Assembly: GCA_034620365.1 (NCBI GenBank) | Contig: JAQGEQ010000354.1 | Span: forward strand, 372,001 to 436,000 | Direction of reading: 5' to 3' | DNA length: 64,000 nucleotides | Origin: Pegea sp. RAD2-039 | Taxonomy: Eukaryota; Chordata; Thaliacea; Salpida; Salpidae | Part shown: positions 34,763 to 47,424 of the stretch, one piece after another | Layout: every line of letters begins with the position of its first letter | Position numbering within the stretch: position 1 is the first letter of the stretch | The notes under the pieces: generated by a model | Databases searched by the model: none | What the model saw: the letters and a program-made list of their open reading frames with translations, nothing else | Told to the model about the DNA's origin: nothing | Made by a program: the position numbers and the translations under genes

Positions 34763-37700
34763 TTAAAATATTGATTCGCGAGTCCTTAGCTGACTAAAAC
34801 AGAATTGAAGTTGGCGAAAAGTCATTCTATCTTCTGGATCAAATCTCCAACACTCTTTCATTAAATCATAAACTTTTTCAGGACAATCTAAAGGTTTGGC
34901 AAGCCTTAAACCATCTTTCAGTTTTAAATAAAGTCGATATAAATCTTTTAAAAGTAAATTTTTGATTTCTCTATCAGGGTAAGAAGGAGTAGCACAATAA
35001 GAAAACATTTCCCACAAAAGGACCCCATAAGACCACACATCTGATTGTAATTTGTAGACCTTTTTCTGGTTGACATTTTGTAGACATTCTGGGGCGTACC
35101 ACAAGGCAGGTAAATAGAGCAAATTGCCCCGGTAATAGTCTTCATCCTCATGTAGGACCCTTGAAAGACCAAAATCAGATATTTTGATGTGAAAGGCCTT
35201 GGTAGTTGCATCTTTGGCTAAGAGGATGTTCCGAAGAGCTAGGTCCCGGTGAAGAATTTTAGCATCTTGTAGATAAACCATACCTTCAGCTATTTGTTCT
35301 GAAAATTTGAGGAATTCAATTTGTAAATTCCGGATTGGATGTAGAACAGGATTACTGTTTTGATAATGTCTTTGTTTAATGATCCAATCATAAAGTTTAC
35401 CTTCAGGTAAATACTCAAGAACTATCATCTCATTTGGACTCGTAATACCTTTCAGACGGACAACAAAATCGTGATCTAGTGACCTCATCGTCTCAATCTC
35501 ATTCCCACTCCACTGAGTACCATTTTGAAGAGCTTTCACCGCCACTTGGATAGTTTTGTGTCCTTGAATATACTCGAATAGGTCTACATGTCCAAAGTGA
35601 CCCTTACCCAATGGCTTCACAAAATTCAGGTTGACTTCATAGAAAGTGTCTAAGTTGAGTTTCGGTTCTTTGATTTCAGCTAATTGCTCCTCGCTCAATT
35701 GTTCATCGACTTCGAACACGTGACCACCTTCAGTTATAATACTCCGAAGTTCTCGAAGCACTTGTCGAAATGGAGGACGTTTCGGGGGGTTAACACTCCA
35801 GCATTGACGCAATAGGGCGTGAAACTCCGAATATCGGTCCCCGGACAGCAATTTTGCAGGTAGTATGACACTTGCAGTGGTATACTTCTGGACCATTTCA
35901 GCCGTGAAGGTATGGACGCTATCATTCCACGCAATCTCGCGGCCCAGGTGACAAATCTCGTAGACAGTAGTGGCAAAACTCCACCGGTCACCACTGAGGG
36001 TCGGGTAGGTCATGCTGCCCACATTGACTTGTGAACGACCAGTCACAGCACAAAACTCATACGCGAGCCAAGGAGGATGTAAAGAAGCCTGGTATATATG
36101 TCCATTTGTTCTAGGAAACGAGTCCGTCCTTGAACAGATAGTCACACCCGCATCAGAGAGCTTAACGTGAGGATGAGGGTTCGCTTTCATCAACAAAACG
36201 TTCTTACCTCGAATTGAACCATGTGGTAAGTTGTGTTCTTCTAGATAAGTGCAAGCATGTGCTAGTTGCCAGAAAACAGTTAGAAACCAGGGTTCGTTAA
36301 AGTCTTCAAGAGCTTTCTGTCCTCTTATTCGAAGTATAGAAGTGATGGAACCCATCACCACGTGTTGAAGAACAATCATATTTTTGATAGTTCCAATAAA
36401 CTTGACAATATGACTCGTGTGGACTTTACTCAGTAAGTCACGTGACTGTTCAAAAGAGTCATCAACACACTGCTTCTGTTTATAATCGATTCCTGTTTGA
36501 TTGGATGAGATCTCCTTGTGAATTGTCTCCTTGATTACTACCAACTTATCATTTTCTTGATTACTTTTATATAATTTGACTTCAGTAAACCGACCCCTTC
36601 CTAGGTAGCTGACGATGTTGTAATGACGAATACAAAGAAGAATTGAAGAGACATTTTGGGTGACTGGATCTGATATATCATCACCACAACGACAAACAAT
36701 TAAATTAGAAACTTGTTTGACTTGTGGTGGGAAAATATGATCAAGTTGAAATGGTAAAGGATCATGACAACCATCCCGGCAGCTTTTCAATAAAGATTCC
36801 AAATCGAGATACTTATAGGATTTCGAGTCCCCATAAATACCTAGAAACTGACCATCACGATTTAATTTATAATTTTTGACGATGACTTTGGGCTGAGTGC
36901 TGACCACTGCATTAATAAAGAACTCATCATATGATTTAAAACTTTGGCGTAAGATACAATCTCCTACGTGAACGTTTGGTTGATCTTCTAAAATCTTCCC
37001 AGCAAACTCCACAGAGATTGGACCATGACAAAATAACTTAAGAAGCTTTACTTGGCGGGGAGAGACGATATCAGCGTTGAGGTAGTAGTGTGCATCAACT
37101 AGTAGACGATAGTAACCTTCAACACAGCTTGCAAAACTATTCGCTACTTGTCTGTTTTTGAACCGAAACTTCATTACCCCTCCTTTTAATAAACTGAAAC
37201 TTACAACACAAGATTCATCATCTGGTTCCTTGTTGTTGTCGATCACTGCCATATCAGAGATGTCACAGAAATCCAAGCTTCGTTCCTCTTTACGTGTGAT
37301 GGCCAACACCTCGACAATTCCTCCATCACCACTCACAAGGACCTCTTTGCACTCTCCATGGAGCTTATAAATTTCACAATGATCACATCCAGTAACCATT
37401 TCTAAGTTCATCAAATACTTCATATATACAAATGAGATGTGATGTCGATCACCTTCAAGATAACCCTCAAAGACATGTTCAAAGTGATTGATGAAGTATT
37501 TGAATTGTAATCTTGTTCTTTTGATGAACAGAAATCCCATCTCGCGGATGTACTTCTGGACATTACAAGGCAACAATCTTTTAAATTTCACTTTTTTCTG
37601 GACTCTTTTTAAATCCCAGTTTAGCTCTTTAGCTATTCGAACTATATCCAGCACCGCTACTCCTAATTGGACACTTACATCTTTAGATTCAACAAAATTA

Positions 37701-38179
37701 GACTCAAGCTTGCCTTTAATGAAATCGTTTCTTCGTTGATGGAAGTAGTACTTGATCACAATATCATTCATCACATATCTTGTTGATAAATCATCTTTAA
37801 GAAACTTTCGGTGGCTAGTTTGCATTTGACCATTTTTGGTACATTCACTTTTAAATGCAAATCGAACTCGAAGTTCAAGCTCTAATAAATTTCCATTATT
37901 TTCCATTAAATCTTCAAGTTTTGCAGAATTCATGACCCAAATATCAGATGAAGCATGTTTAAATGCAAACATTGAACAAAATAATGGTTTGATAGAGCAA
38001 TCAGTTAAACATTTTATAAAGATATCATCAATAAGTGTCTTTTTACTGCCTCTATATTCTAATAGTTCAACACTATTAAGACATTGAAAGAGTTGAGATG
38101 TTGGGTCATATTCTTGCCCACTTGCTGGTGGTTTAGAGAAAACTACAACTTGTACTTTGATATTTTCTTCTTCATTCAT
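34763..38179 (-). CDS. JAK: Janus kinase (JAK), complete single-exon gene
   Basis: A continuous 1138-residue frame from the ATG at 38179. Domain order is that of all JAKs. FERM is at about 5-360. An SH2-like domain is at about 380-475 ('CHGPISVEFAGKIL', Arg kept in 'CILRQS'). The JH2 pseudokinase is at about 520-815, with HGS in place of HRD ('HGSIRGKNVLL') and 'SDAG' in place of DFG. The JH1 tyrosine kinase is at about 850-1130, with a GKGHFG loop, VAVK, 'HRDLALRNILL', 'SDFGLSRV', the 'DEDYY' activation-loop tyrosine pair and 'WYAPE'. JH1 looks catalytically intact. JAKs sit under cytokine receptors at the membrane and phosphorylate STATs. The absence of introns in 3.4 kb contrasts with SPEN next door. 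A GGTTTATTAG acceptor lies 18 bases upstream of the ATG. Confidence 0.95.
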   Translation of the reverse strand: MNEEENIKVQVVVFSKPPASGQEYDPTSQLFQCLNSVELLEYRGSKKTLIDDIFIKCLTDCSIKPLFCSMFAFKHASSDIWVMNSAKLEDLMENNGNLLELELRVRFAFKSECTKNGQMQTSHRKFLKDDLSTRYVMNDIVIKYYFHQRRNDFIKGKLESNFVESKDVSVQLGVAVLDIVRIAKELNWDLKRVQKKVKFKRLLPCNVQKYIREMGFLFIKRTRLQFKYFINHFEHVFEGYLEGDRHHISFVYMKYLMNLEMVTGCDHCEIYKLHGECKEVLVSGDGGIVEVLAITRKEERSLDFCDISDMAVIDNNKEPDDESCVVSFSLLKGGVMKFRFKNRQVANSFASCVEGYYRLLVDAHYYLNADIVSPRQVKLLKLFCHGPISVEFAGKILEDQPNVHVGDCILRQSFKSYDEFFINAVVSTQPKVIVKNYKLNRDGQFLGIYGDSKSYKYLDLESLLKSCRDGCHDPLPFQLDHIFPPQVKQVSNLIVCRCGDDISDPVTQNVSSILLCIRHYNIVSYLGRGRFTEVKLYKSNQENDKLVVIKETIHKEISSNQTGIDYKQKQCVDDSFEQSRDLLSKVHTSHIVKFIGTIKNMIVLQHVVMGSITSILRIRGQKALEDFNEPWFLTVFWQLAHACTYLEEHNLPHGSIRGKNVLLMKANPHPHVKLSDAGVTICSRTDSFPRTNGHIYQASLHPPWLAYEFCAVTGRSQVNVGSMTYPTLSGDRWSFATTVYEICHLGREIAWNDSVHTFTAEMVQKYTTASVILPAKLLSGDRYSEFHALLRQCWSVNPPKRPPFRQVLRELRSIITEGGHVFEVDEQLSEEQLAEIKEPKLNLDTFYEVNLNFVKPLGKGHFGHVDLFEYIQGHKTIQVAVKALQNGTQWSGNEIETMRSLDHDFVVRLKGITSPNEMIVLEYLPEGKLYDWIIKQRHYQNSNPVLHPIRNLQIEFLKFSEQIAEGMVYLQDAKILHRDLALRNILLAKDATTKAFHIKISDFGLSRVLHEDEDYYRGNLLYLPALWYAPECLQNVNQKKVYKLQSDVWSYGVLLWEMFSYCATPSYPDREIKNLLLKDLYRLYLKLKDGLRLAKPLDCPEKVYDLMKECWRFDPEDRMTFRQLQFCFSQLRTRESIF

Positions 38180-38199
38180 TTTCAACAAACAATTATTCT

Positions 38200-38745
38200 A
38201 ATAAACCTATTCACTATTTTAAAAAGTGAAAAAATTTGAAAAAAATTAAATTCTTAGTAAAAAAAAATTTGATTTTTAAGCACAGTGAATAAAGTTATCA
38301 TAAATGTATACCACAAAGTTAAAAAGCAATTTAAATCAAGACTTTAAAATCATTATCTCTAAGCTTTTATTAATTATATGAGTATTCATAACAAAGTTAT
38401 AAGTTTACAAACATCTTTAAGTGATAATTAAAGGATAAAACCAATATTTTGAAAATGAAAAAGAATGAAAACCAGTTTACTAATAACAGCAAAATATAAT
38501 TGAATAAAGAAACTAATAAAGACACTAATAAAATATATATCTAAAGATCATATCAAAAAATTTCAAAACTACTTGAAGATGTTTATAAAATCAAAGCATA
38601 AAGATGCTTTTTAAAAATAAAAGTATAACTACAAATTAGCTACAATCAGCTTACTATATAAAGTTTACAATAAAAGCAAAATTACTTTTGATAAAAATTT
38701 AATAACTTAATTGAGAAAACTTAAGATTTATTTCAGGATTATTTT
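38200..38745. other. AT-rich DNA upstream of JAK
   Basis: No gene is seen. It is the 5' flank of the minus-strand JAK gene and is A-rich throughout. Confidence 0.45.
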
Positions 38746-39145
38746 ATTTGCTAGCAGCACTATTTTTGGCTAAGCCTTGTAGACTGTAGCAGTAGAGTGA
38801 AGGAAGTTAAAAATCATGCTTTCTTGCTACCAGAACATGAGATTTTATTATAGTGAAAAAGTGCGCAATAAACTATCGTTTTCTTAAGATCCACTGTTTG
38901 ATGACATGGTACAATGACCTGGGACTGTGGAATCAAGGCTAGCAGATTAGGGGTTTTTGTCTAGGTTTACTCCCATAGCATTTGCTTTTCCTTAGCATCC
39001 AAAGGTACTACTTACCCACATTTAAAGAGATGCTTGCCAGGTTCACTTACTAATTATCTTTTACAATGAAGTAGAACTTGAACCCACACATCCAAAGCAC
39101 AAGGATTTACAGTCATTTAACATCACAGCTCCTTCATACTTTAAG
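38745..39145 (-). repeat. tRNA-derived SINE-like repeat
   Basis: Read on the minus strand from 39132, the block starts with a tRNA-like head of about 65 bases. GGAGCTGTGATGTTAA resembles a box A, GACTGTAAATC resembles an anticodon arm, and GGTTCAAGTTC (39084-39074) matches box B. A non-tRNA body follows, and its core at 38949-38900 recurs at 3600-3550 in the same orientation. This is the layout of a tRNA-derived SINE with a shared body. The box A match is poor, so the element is old. It is less AT-rich than its surroundings. Confidence 0.55.
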
Positions 39146-41580
39146 ATTACAAATACTATATAGTAGATTAAAAGAAGAAGTGTAAACTCTTTTAGATAAC
39201 ATTACTGAATTTTTAAATGCATTGACATTTTATAGATAAAAAAAGAGATAAAGTAAAACAAAAGCTTATAATGAAACATCTGTTATTGATCAACTAAATT
39301 AATGGTCTACAACCAAGTTTTACTAAATTAAAAAAGTAAAGTTTATTGATGGTTGACATCTAAATGATAAACTCTAAAAAATCAGCTTAAAATCATAAGC
39401 AACAAAAAATAATTGAAGTTAAATAATGATTCATAATTTAATATTGTTTGTATTAACCATATTATCATTAAATCAACAAAACAAATAGTCTTAATCAGCA
39501 AAATAGGAATTATTACCAAAAATATATCATAGTAAACAAATATATTCTAAGAATCGAGTAATGAATATAATAAATACAATTTGATAATTAACTAAAAAAT
39601 GCACTAAAACTTTAAAAAGCATTTTAAGTGGTTATAAATAGCCTTTCTAAATTTAATACTAATATTAATACCTTAGTAAATACTTTACTACCCACCTATA
39701 TTGCTCAGTTATACTTTAAATTAAACTTATGAAGTTGATTATAGCAATTATGGTAAGATTAATTAAATATTTTTTGGCAATTAGCTTAATACTGTCACAA
39801 TTATTTTCCTTTTATAGAAAATATAAAAAGGAATAAGCAATGTTTTAAAGCTAAGTTTACATGCTTAAAATTGTAATGTAAATGTTTTTATCTAGAAATA
39901 ACATAATTTCAATAGATCTTAAATCTTAGTATAGAAAAACAACTTTTCAAACTGATATTTAAAAATAAAACAAACTTTGTTTATCTAGAAAAGACAAAAC
40001 GAAACTAAAATAAAACTAACCTAAGGAAATTAGAGTAAAATATGAAATGTATGAAGCCAGGTATTTGTATAAAATCAAGTGTTTATCACGTGACATATGC
40101 TAGCTTATGGTTTTTGGTGTAAAATACGGCAACACCATATGTTAGCACAAATGAAATATAAACTTTATGTTGACAATAATTTATTGCTTCATATTGTCTA
40201 TACATTACTTAATTGAGTATTTTTGGGACTATTGAAGAAAATTTATAGTCTGAATTTATAAAAAAAGATTGTTTTGTAAAAATCAAAATAATTATATAAA
40301 CTCTCATACTTTTAAGGAATCATTTAAAAGATAAGATAACACTTACCTATTTTAGATTATCATAAAAGGGTCATACTAAGTAATAGGATACTCCTCAGAT
40401 GCGATATTATGCCTGGATAAAAAATGTTAAGCAATACTTAATTTATTCATTACAATAAATGCGAAGGAGGGTGCCTGAAAAGAGCACCTCTCGCTAACAC
40501 ACATTCTCACAAATAACATCTCGAAATATATTTCTTTCTTCTTTTTTTATATATATTTTGAATCAAGGTACAATTTATTTATCAATTTATTTGCCAAATT
40601 TAAGTCATTTTTTTGTTTTTGTATCCTTTGGTAATGCGATTAACATTTTAAATCGATTTTGTTTATTAAGCACTTTTAGGCTATACAGAGGCCTTTAGAT
40701 AACAAAATTATATATTAATAAATTCAATATAAAACAAAAAAAATATTTTTGAAGTCATTTATTTTCTTTTAATTTGTAAAACTGTATAAACATTTAATAA
40801 AGTGTTTTTATCGGTGCTAGATTATTGTCCTACCAAATTGTCTTAGGGTCAAAATATTCTTATTTCTATGAGTTGTTGAAATTTGTATGCTGTTATTTGT
40901 GCTTTAGTAATATTGTTGTCATTTAATTATTGAAAAATAAATAAGTTTTAAACTTTAAAAATAGATATAAAAGTTGTTCTAGCTATTATACTTTGTTTTT
41001 AACTTTAGTTTGCTTGTATATCCAGTTTTCTTGACAATACTAAGTATTGACAATCTTGATATTTAATTGGATAAACATTAATATATATTATATGGTTGTA
41101 TAAAATGATTTTTCTCTAACTATGAAATTATTACATGCTTTAGTTTTATTATGAATTTTCCTGTGAATGAATTTTTGCTAAATTAAGGAAATTTGAGTAT
41201 CATTCTAAGTTAAACTTTATTTTTAATAGAATATTTGTTTTTGTTTAGATGTCATTAAATCAGTTTGTTTTTTTGTTTAGAGTTGAATTTTAAAACTACT
41301 CATAGAAATCAATTTTTATATATAAATGTATTTTTCTATTTAATCTTTTGTTTAATATAACTAAAATTATTATAAGGTGCTTTTAATCTAATAAATGATT
41401 AAATAAAATGTTTAACATTAGTTCACCAGTGTTTTAAAAAGTATTTAATTTACCTTATTGTAATATTCAAACTATTGTCTAAAATAGGAAGTTATGTTTG
41501 ATAATTATAATAAAAATATATATAAAAATAGTTTTTATTTTAAGAAGTATATTTTGGTTTGTTACATAAACTTTTTTTCA
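39146..41580. other. AT-rich intergenic DNA
   Basis: No gene is seen. Near 40460-40500 is a short GC-richer patch of unknown nature. The rest is A/T-rich up to the acceptor-like TTTTTTTCAG at 41581 before NDUFS7. Confidence 0.45.
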
Positions 41581-41662
41581 GATTATTTTGTTTAAATTTA
41601 CATTTTTGTTTAGAGGTAGCTCCTATTCAGTTTTTATAAACTTTTTTGATTAATTTCAAACA

Positions 41663-42376
41663 ATGTTTCTATCAAAAGTTTTCTCTAGAGGTTTAGTGAA
41701 TATACCAGCCTTACCATGTACAAAGCTATATCATACAACACCATCTAACAACAAAGAAGGTATGTTAGACAAAGAACCAGCTCAAGCATACCAACCAGTA
41801 CGCCAAGAGCTTCAAAATATCAGAAATGCTCCCAATAAAGCAGAATATCTTTATACTAGAGTTGATGATCTAGTAAACTATATGAAAACTAGTTCAATTT
41901 GGCCTATGACATTTGGACTTGCATGTTGTGCTGTTGAAATGATGCATTTTGCTGCTCCTCGTTATGATATGGATAGATTTGGTGTTGTATTTCGAGCAAG
42001 TCCTCGACAAGCTGATCTCATGATTGTGGCTGGAACTCTAACTAACAAAATGGCCCCTGCTCTTCGGCTTGTATATGATCAGATGCCGGAGCCAAAATGG
42101 GTTTTGTCCATGGGCAGCTGTGCAAACGGTGGAGGGTATTATCATTACTCGTATTCAGTTGTTCGAGGTTGTGATCGCGTTGTTCCTGTTGATATTTATG
42201 TACCTGGATGTCCTCCAAGTGCCGAGGCTCTTCTGTACGGCATTCTTCAATTACAAAAGAAGATTCGTCGCGAGCGTATGACGTCATTTTGGTATCGTGA
42301 AAAGTCACCGATGATAGAAGAGAGGTTTCCTTTAAGAAAGAAAAAAGTGGAAGACGTGAAACAAGTATCAGAATAA
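41663..42376 (+). CDS. NDUFS7: NADH dehydrogenase [ubiquinone] iron-sulfur protein 7 (complex I PSST), mitochondrial
   Basis: One uninterrupted exon of 237 residues. The first ~30 residues are basic and hydroxylated ('[10 protein letters not shown]', 'TKLYHTTPS'), fitting a mitochondrial presequence. The core carries the ligands of the terminal N2 [4Fe-4S] cluster: the tandem Cys in '[11 protein letters not shown]', the Cys in '[17 protein letters not shown]' and the Cys in '[14 protein letters not shown]'. NuoB/PSST passes electrons from the Q-module to ubiquinone at the base of the complex I arm. It is about 24 residues longer than human NDUFS7, part of this in a Lys/Glu-rich tail after 'KKIRRER'. 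That tail's DNA includes a TGACGTCA. Candidate acceptors lie at 41581 and 41613. Confidence 0.96.
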   Translation: MFLSKVFSRGLVNIPALPCTKLYHTTPSNNKEGMLDKEPAQAYQPVRQELQNIRNAPNKAEYLYTRVDDLVNYMKTSSIWPMTFGLACCAVEMMHFAAPRYDMDRFGVVFRASPRQADLMIVAGTLTNKMAPALRLVYDQMPEPKWVLSMGSCANGGGYYHYSYSVVRGCDRVVPVDIYVPGCPPSAEALLYGILQLQKKIRRERMTSFWYREKSPMIEERFPLRKKKVEDVKQVSE

Positions 42377-42458
42377 GAGATGAAGAAGTTTTTTTTCACT
42401 AAATATATTATTTTAAAGCTGGTTCTCTTCTTCACATTTCTTACTTTTCATCTGAAAA

Positions 42459-42464
42459 AATAAA
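42459..42464 (+). terminator. Polyadenylation signal of NDUFS7
   Basis: AATAAA 83 bases after the stop codon. Confidence 0.55.
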
Positions 42465-43941
42465 CCAATCGTAATTTCGATAACCTAAAACTTTAAGTTT
42501 TCATTTTCTGTCAAATTGTAAAATAGTTTTAAAACTAAACTGGTAATTATACTTTTCGTTTGCAAAAATAAAATAGAAATCTTATTTACAAATGAAAGTT
42601 CCAAAAGATACTTTTTACTAAAAACGAATTGAAATATCATTTCTGAAAAAACTGTTAAAAGTGATTCTAAAACAAGACGTTTACGATCGTAATATGCAGT
42701 AGAAGTATACACTAATCTCCTAATGGGGTGTTTGCAATGAGAAACAAAAACTTATCTGCCAACATAAGTAAACTTACTTAAAAAAATCCATTTTTACTGC
42801 GTCAGATGGCTTGCTTACTTTTTATATTATGTTCAGTTTTTATTGTGATAAAGAGTTCAGTCATAAAGTTATTACCATTTAACTGTGTTTAATATGTAGA
42901 ATTTTTGTACAGTGGAAAAAGGTTTACTTTTTAAAGAATTATTGAATGTACTCGAGGTCAGAAGATAAATGATCATGCAATGAATGTACAAAAGATATAT
43001 CAAGAAAAAGAGACCAAAGATGTAAAGATAAAATCATAATTTATTATCTGATGTCGAAAGGCACATGTGACCACGTCTTTTAGGATGTGATTAAGATAGC
43101 TGAGTAAGCGTGGGACCCTTATCTTTCTTGCGCTTTCTTTTTATCTGCAACGTCGGCTTTAGATTGGCTCACAAAATATATTAACGTATTGTTGAAATTT
43201 TTAATGTTGCATGATCCACTACAAGTTAAGATAAATGAGAAGATTAAACAATGAATTTAAGTTGAAAGTATATGCATAATTTTTAAAGCATAAGTTAACC
43301 TACGTTCTAACTCGTTAAAGTTTATCTCGATCTAACCATTTCACTCTTATAGCTTTTTTTATGAAACTTATTAAATAATAAAAACCTAGAATAAGTTAAG
43401 ATCTTATGAACCTTATCATCAACACCTTATTAGATATATTAGTGAAATTAGGGTCAAATTTTGTCTATAGAAACAGTATAACTTAGGTTACCATAACATT
43501 CTATACCGCTTTATGTACTATTCTTATTCAAGTTTTTTTTTCTTATAAATCAGACCTTTACACGATTTGTTTGTTATTTTTAAAAGTAAAAAGTTTTTCT
43601 TTTTTTTTCAAACTTTTGTTATGGTATTTACTTATTTTGTTACTTCTGTTTTGGCATCAAATAAAGTTGAAATGTTTTTTTTGGATTAAGATCTTTTATT
43701 TAATACTTTATTTTAATTATTATTATTGAAAGCTTGCTCTAGCAAAAGTATATTTATAGTTTATTTTTATCTAGAGGATTAATTAATATTTTCATGTATA
43801 AATTTCACGAAAAATATTTAATTATTTCACTATTGAACTTAATTAAATACTATAAATACTAATATTTTATAATAATCACTTTCATTACAGTATATATTTC
43901 AATTTTGACTCGATAAACTACTTTTATTCATTTAATTACAG
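42465..43941. other. Intergenic DNA between NDUFS7 and LRP2BP
   Basis: No gene is seen. A 75-residue minus-strand frame at 42712-42485 has no recognisable family. Around 43060-43160 the sequence is less AT-rich but encodes nothing evident. Confidence 0.45.
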
Positions 43942-44027
43942 ATGAAATTAGTTTGCATTTGGTTTTATCATAAATCAAATCTTTAAGTCTGCAGTTACAT
44001 TTGAATTGTTTATAATTAAAAGAATTA

Positions 44028-45933
<1,906 letters not shown>

Positions 45934-46183
45934 TCTTGAACAAGTCTTAATCTTCATTCCTAATTAGGACTTGGTTCCACACCATGTAATTAAAAACTGT
46001 AATTATTTTCTATTTCTTATTCAATGTATCGATAAATCAAACTGAGATCTGCATGTGAGATTTTCTATTTTCTGTCGCTTATTGTCTTACTGCCCTATTG
46101 TTTTTGTAAACAAAGTCTCTAGTTGTTCATTTTTCTAAGTAAGCATTTAAACATGAATCTAAACCAAACTTGTATAAGCTTTT

Positions 46184-46189
46184 AATAAA
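46184..46189 (+). terminator. Polyadenylation signal of LRP2BP
   Basis: AATAAA about 250 bases after the LRP2BP stop. It faces a candidate minus-strand signal (TTTATT at 46402-46407) for the convergent methyltransferase gene. Confidence 0.5.
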
Positions 46190-46519
46190 TATATTAAATC
46201 ATAGTTTATATTGAATACATACTTGCAAAATTCCTAAATTATTCTAAACAAATCACTGCTGGTTCTGTACCTTGGTTAAATGTTAAATTGTTTGAATATT
46301 AGTTTTGTAAGCAGAATAAATAAATAAAATTTTATACATTTCGTAGTGGGTTGCAATAGTCAGGATTTGTTTTCAGCATAAGAGATAAATTGTGTTTCAA
46401 CTTTATTGAAATTAGTTTCAAAAAACCATTTTAATTCGCCAAAATAGATTTTAATTTATATTTATAAATAATTAAGATTTGACAAAAATTAAATGAATAT
46501 TGCAATTAAATTTTGGGAA

Positions 46520-47377
46520 TTATTTCAAAATATTTGAAGCCATAAGAACAAAAACTTTCCATTTTACAATAATCTCAGTTACATCACCAATCTTTTCTTC
46601 CAAAGATTTTTCTAACTTTCCAAGTATGTCATAATCTTCTGTGTATTTAATCATAGCTTCTTTTTCTGTCATACTTTTTTTTAATTCTTCGATTGTATCT
46701 ACTCTATGGTTGTGATAACCAGAAAATGAAGATAGATACTTAATGAAATTAGAAAGAGTCATCTTTTTTTCCATCACATTTTCGTCAACTAAGACTTTAT
46801 CTTGACTTGGAAGTTGAAGAAATAAAGTCTTGTAATGATCAAATAGATGATCGATTCTTCTGTCAAAATGACATTGTTTAGCAAAAACTTTAATATCATC
46901 AAAACTGTAGCTAACATCCAAGTTTGACTCAATAAATGGCATATCATACCCAAACGCAACCAAACAACCCTCTTTCTTTAACACCCTGGCACATTCTTTA
47001 TAAAACTTATCAAAGTTAAACCAATGAAAAGCTTGTCCAACAAAAACCATATCGACAGTATTATCATCGGCTGGTAATTTCTCGTCTATTCCAACCTCAA
47101 ATCGGACATTTTTCAAACAAACAGTATTCTTTGCTTCATCGATTTGACTTTGACTCGGGTCAATTCCGATTGCTTCGTCAAAGTAAGATGATAATTTAAC
47201 GATAGATTGTCCGCTTCCACAACCTACATCTAATAATAACGAATATTTGTTTTGATTTTCAATCTTTGTTTTTTCTCTTAAGAACTGGATTGCTTTATCA
47301 ACCATAAATTCTGGAGTTTCTGGTCGATACTTTGCATAAGCTGCAGCAATTAACTTACTTTCAAAATGTCGGTGCAT
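46520..47377 (-). CDS. Class I SAM-dependent methyltransferase (Methyltransf_11 type)
   Basis: One exon of 285 residues from the ATG at 47377. SAM-binding motif I is 'LLLDVGCGSGQSIVKLS', followed by an acidic strand-2 end ('EAIGIDPSQSQ'). Motif II/post-I is 'VGIDEKLPADDNTVDMVFVGQAFHWFN', and 'ECARVLKKEGCLVAFGY' follows. The 'AQAFHWF'-like segment places it with the small cytosolic methyltransferases related to yeast Tmt1 and Dictyostelium DDB_G0268948-type proteins. The substrate is unknown. A longer frame runs upstream to 47494, but its hydrophobic start is rejected: a GCAATTTTCAG acceptor at 47425 lies between it and the conserved 'MHRHFESKLIAAAYAKYRP' start. Confidence 0.85.
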   Translation of the reverse strand: MHRHFESKLIAAAYAKYRPETPEFMVDKAIQFLREKTKIENQNKYSLLLDVGCGSGQSIVKLSSYFDEAIGIDPSQSQIDEAKNTVCLKNVRFEVGIDEKLPADDNTVDMVFVGQAFHWFNFDKFYKECARVLKKEGCLVAFGYDMPFIESNLDVSYSFDDIKVFAKQCHFDRRIDHLFDHYKTLFLQLPSQDKVLVDENVMEKKMTLSNFIKYLSSFSGYHNHRVDTIEELKKSMTEKEAMIKYTEDYDILGKLEKSLEEKIGDVTEIIVKWKVFVLMASNILK

Positions 47378-47424
47378 TTTACAATTGAAATTACAAAATA
47401 AAACTCTTAAAAGTGTTTTGTACC

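Noticed and set aside
38180-38188. Three extra codons before the JAK ATG
   Set aside because: They begin at a TTG, not an ATG. The first real ATG is at 38179.
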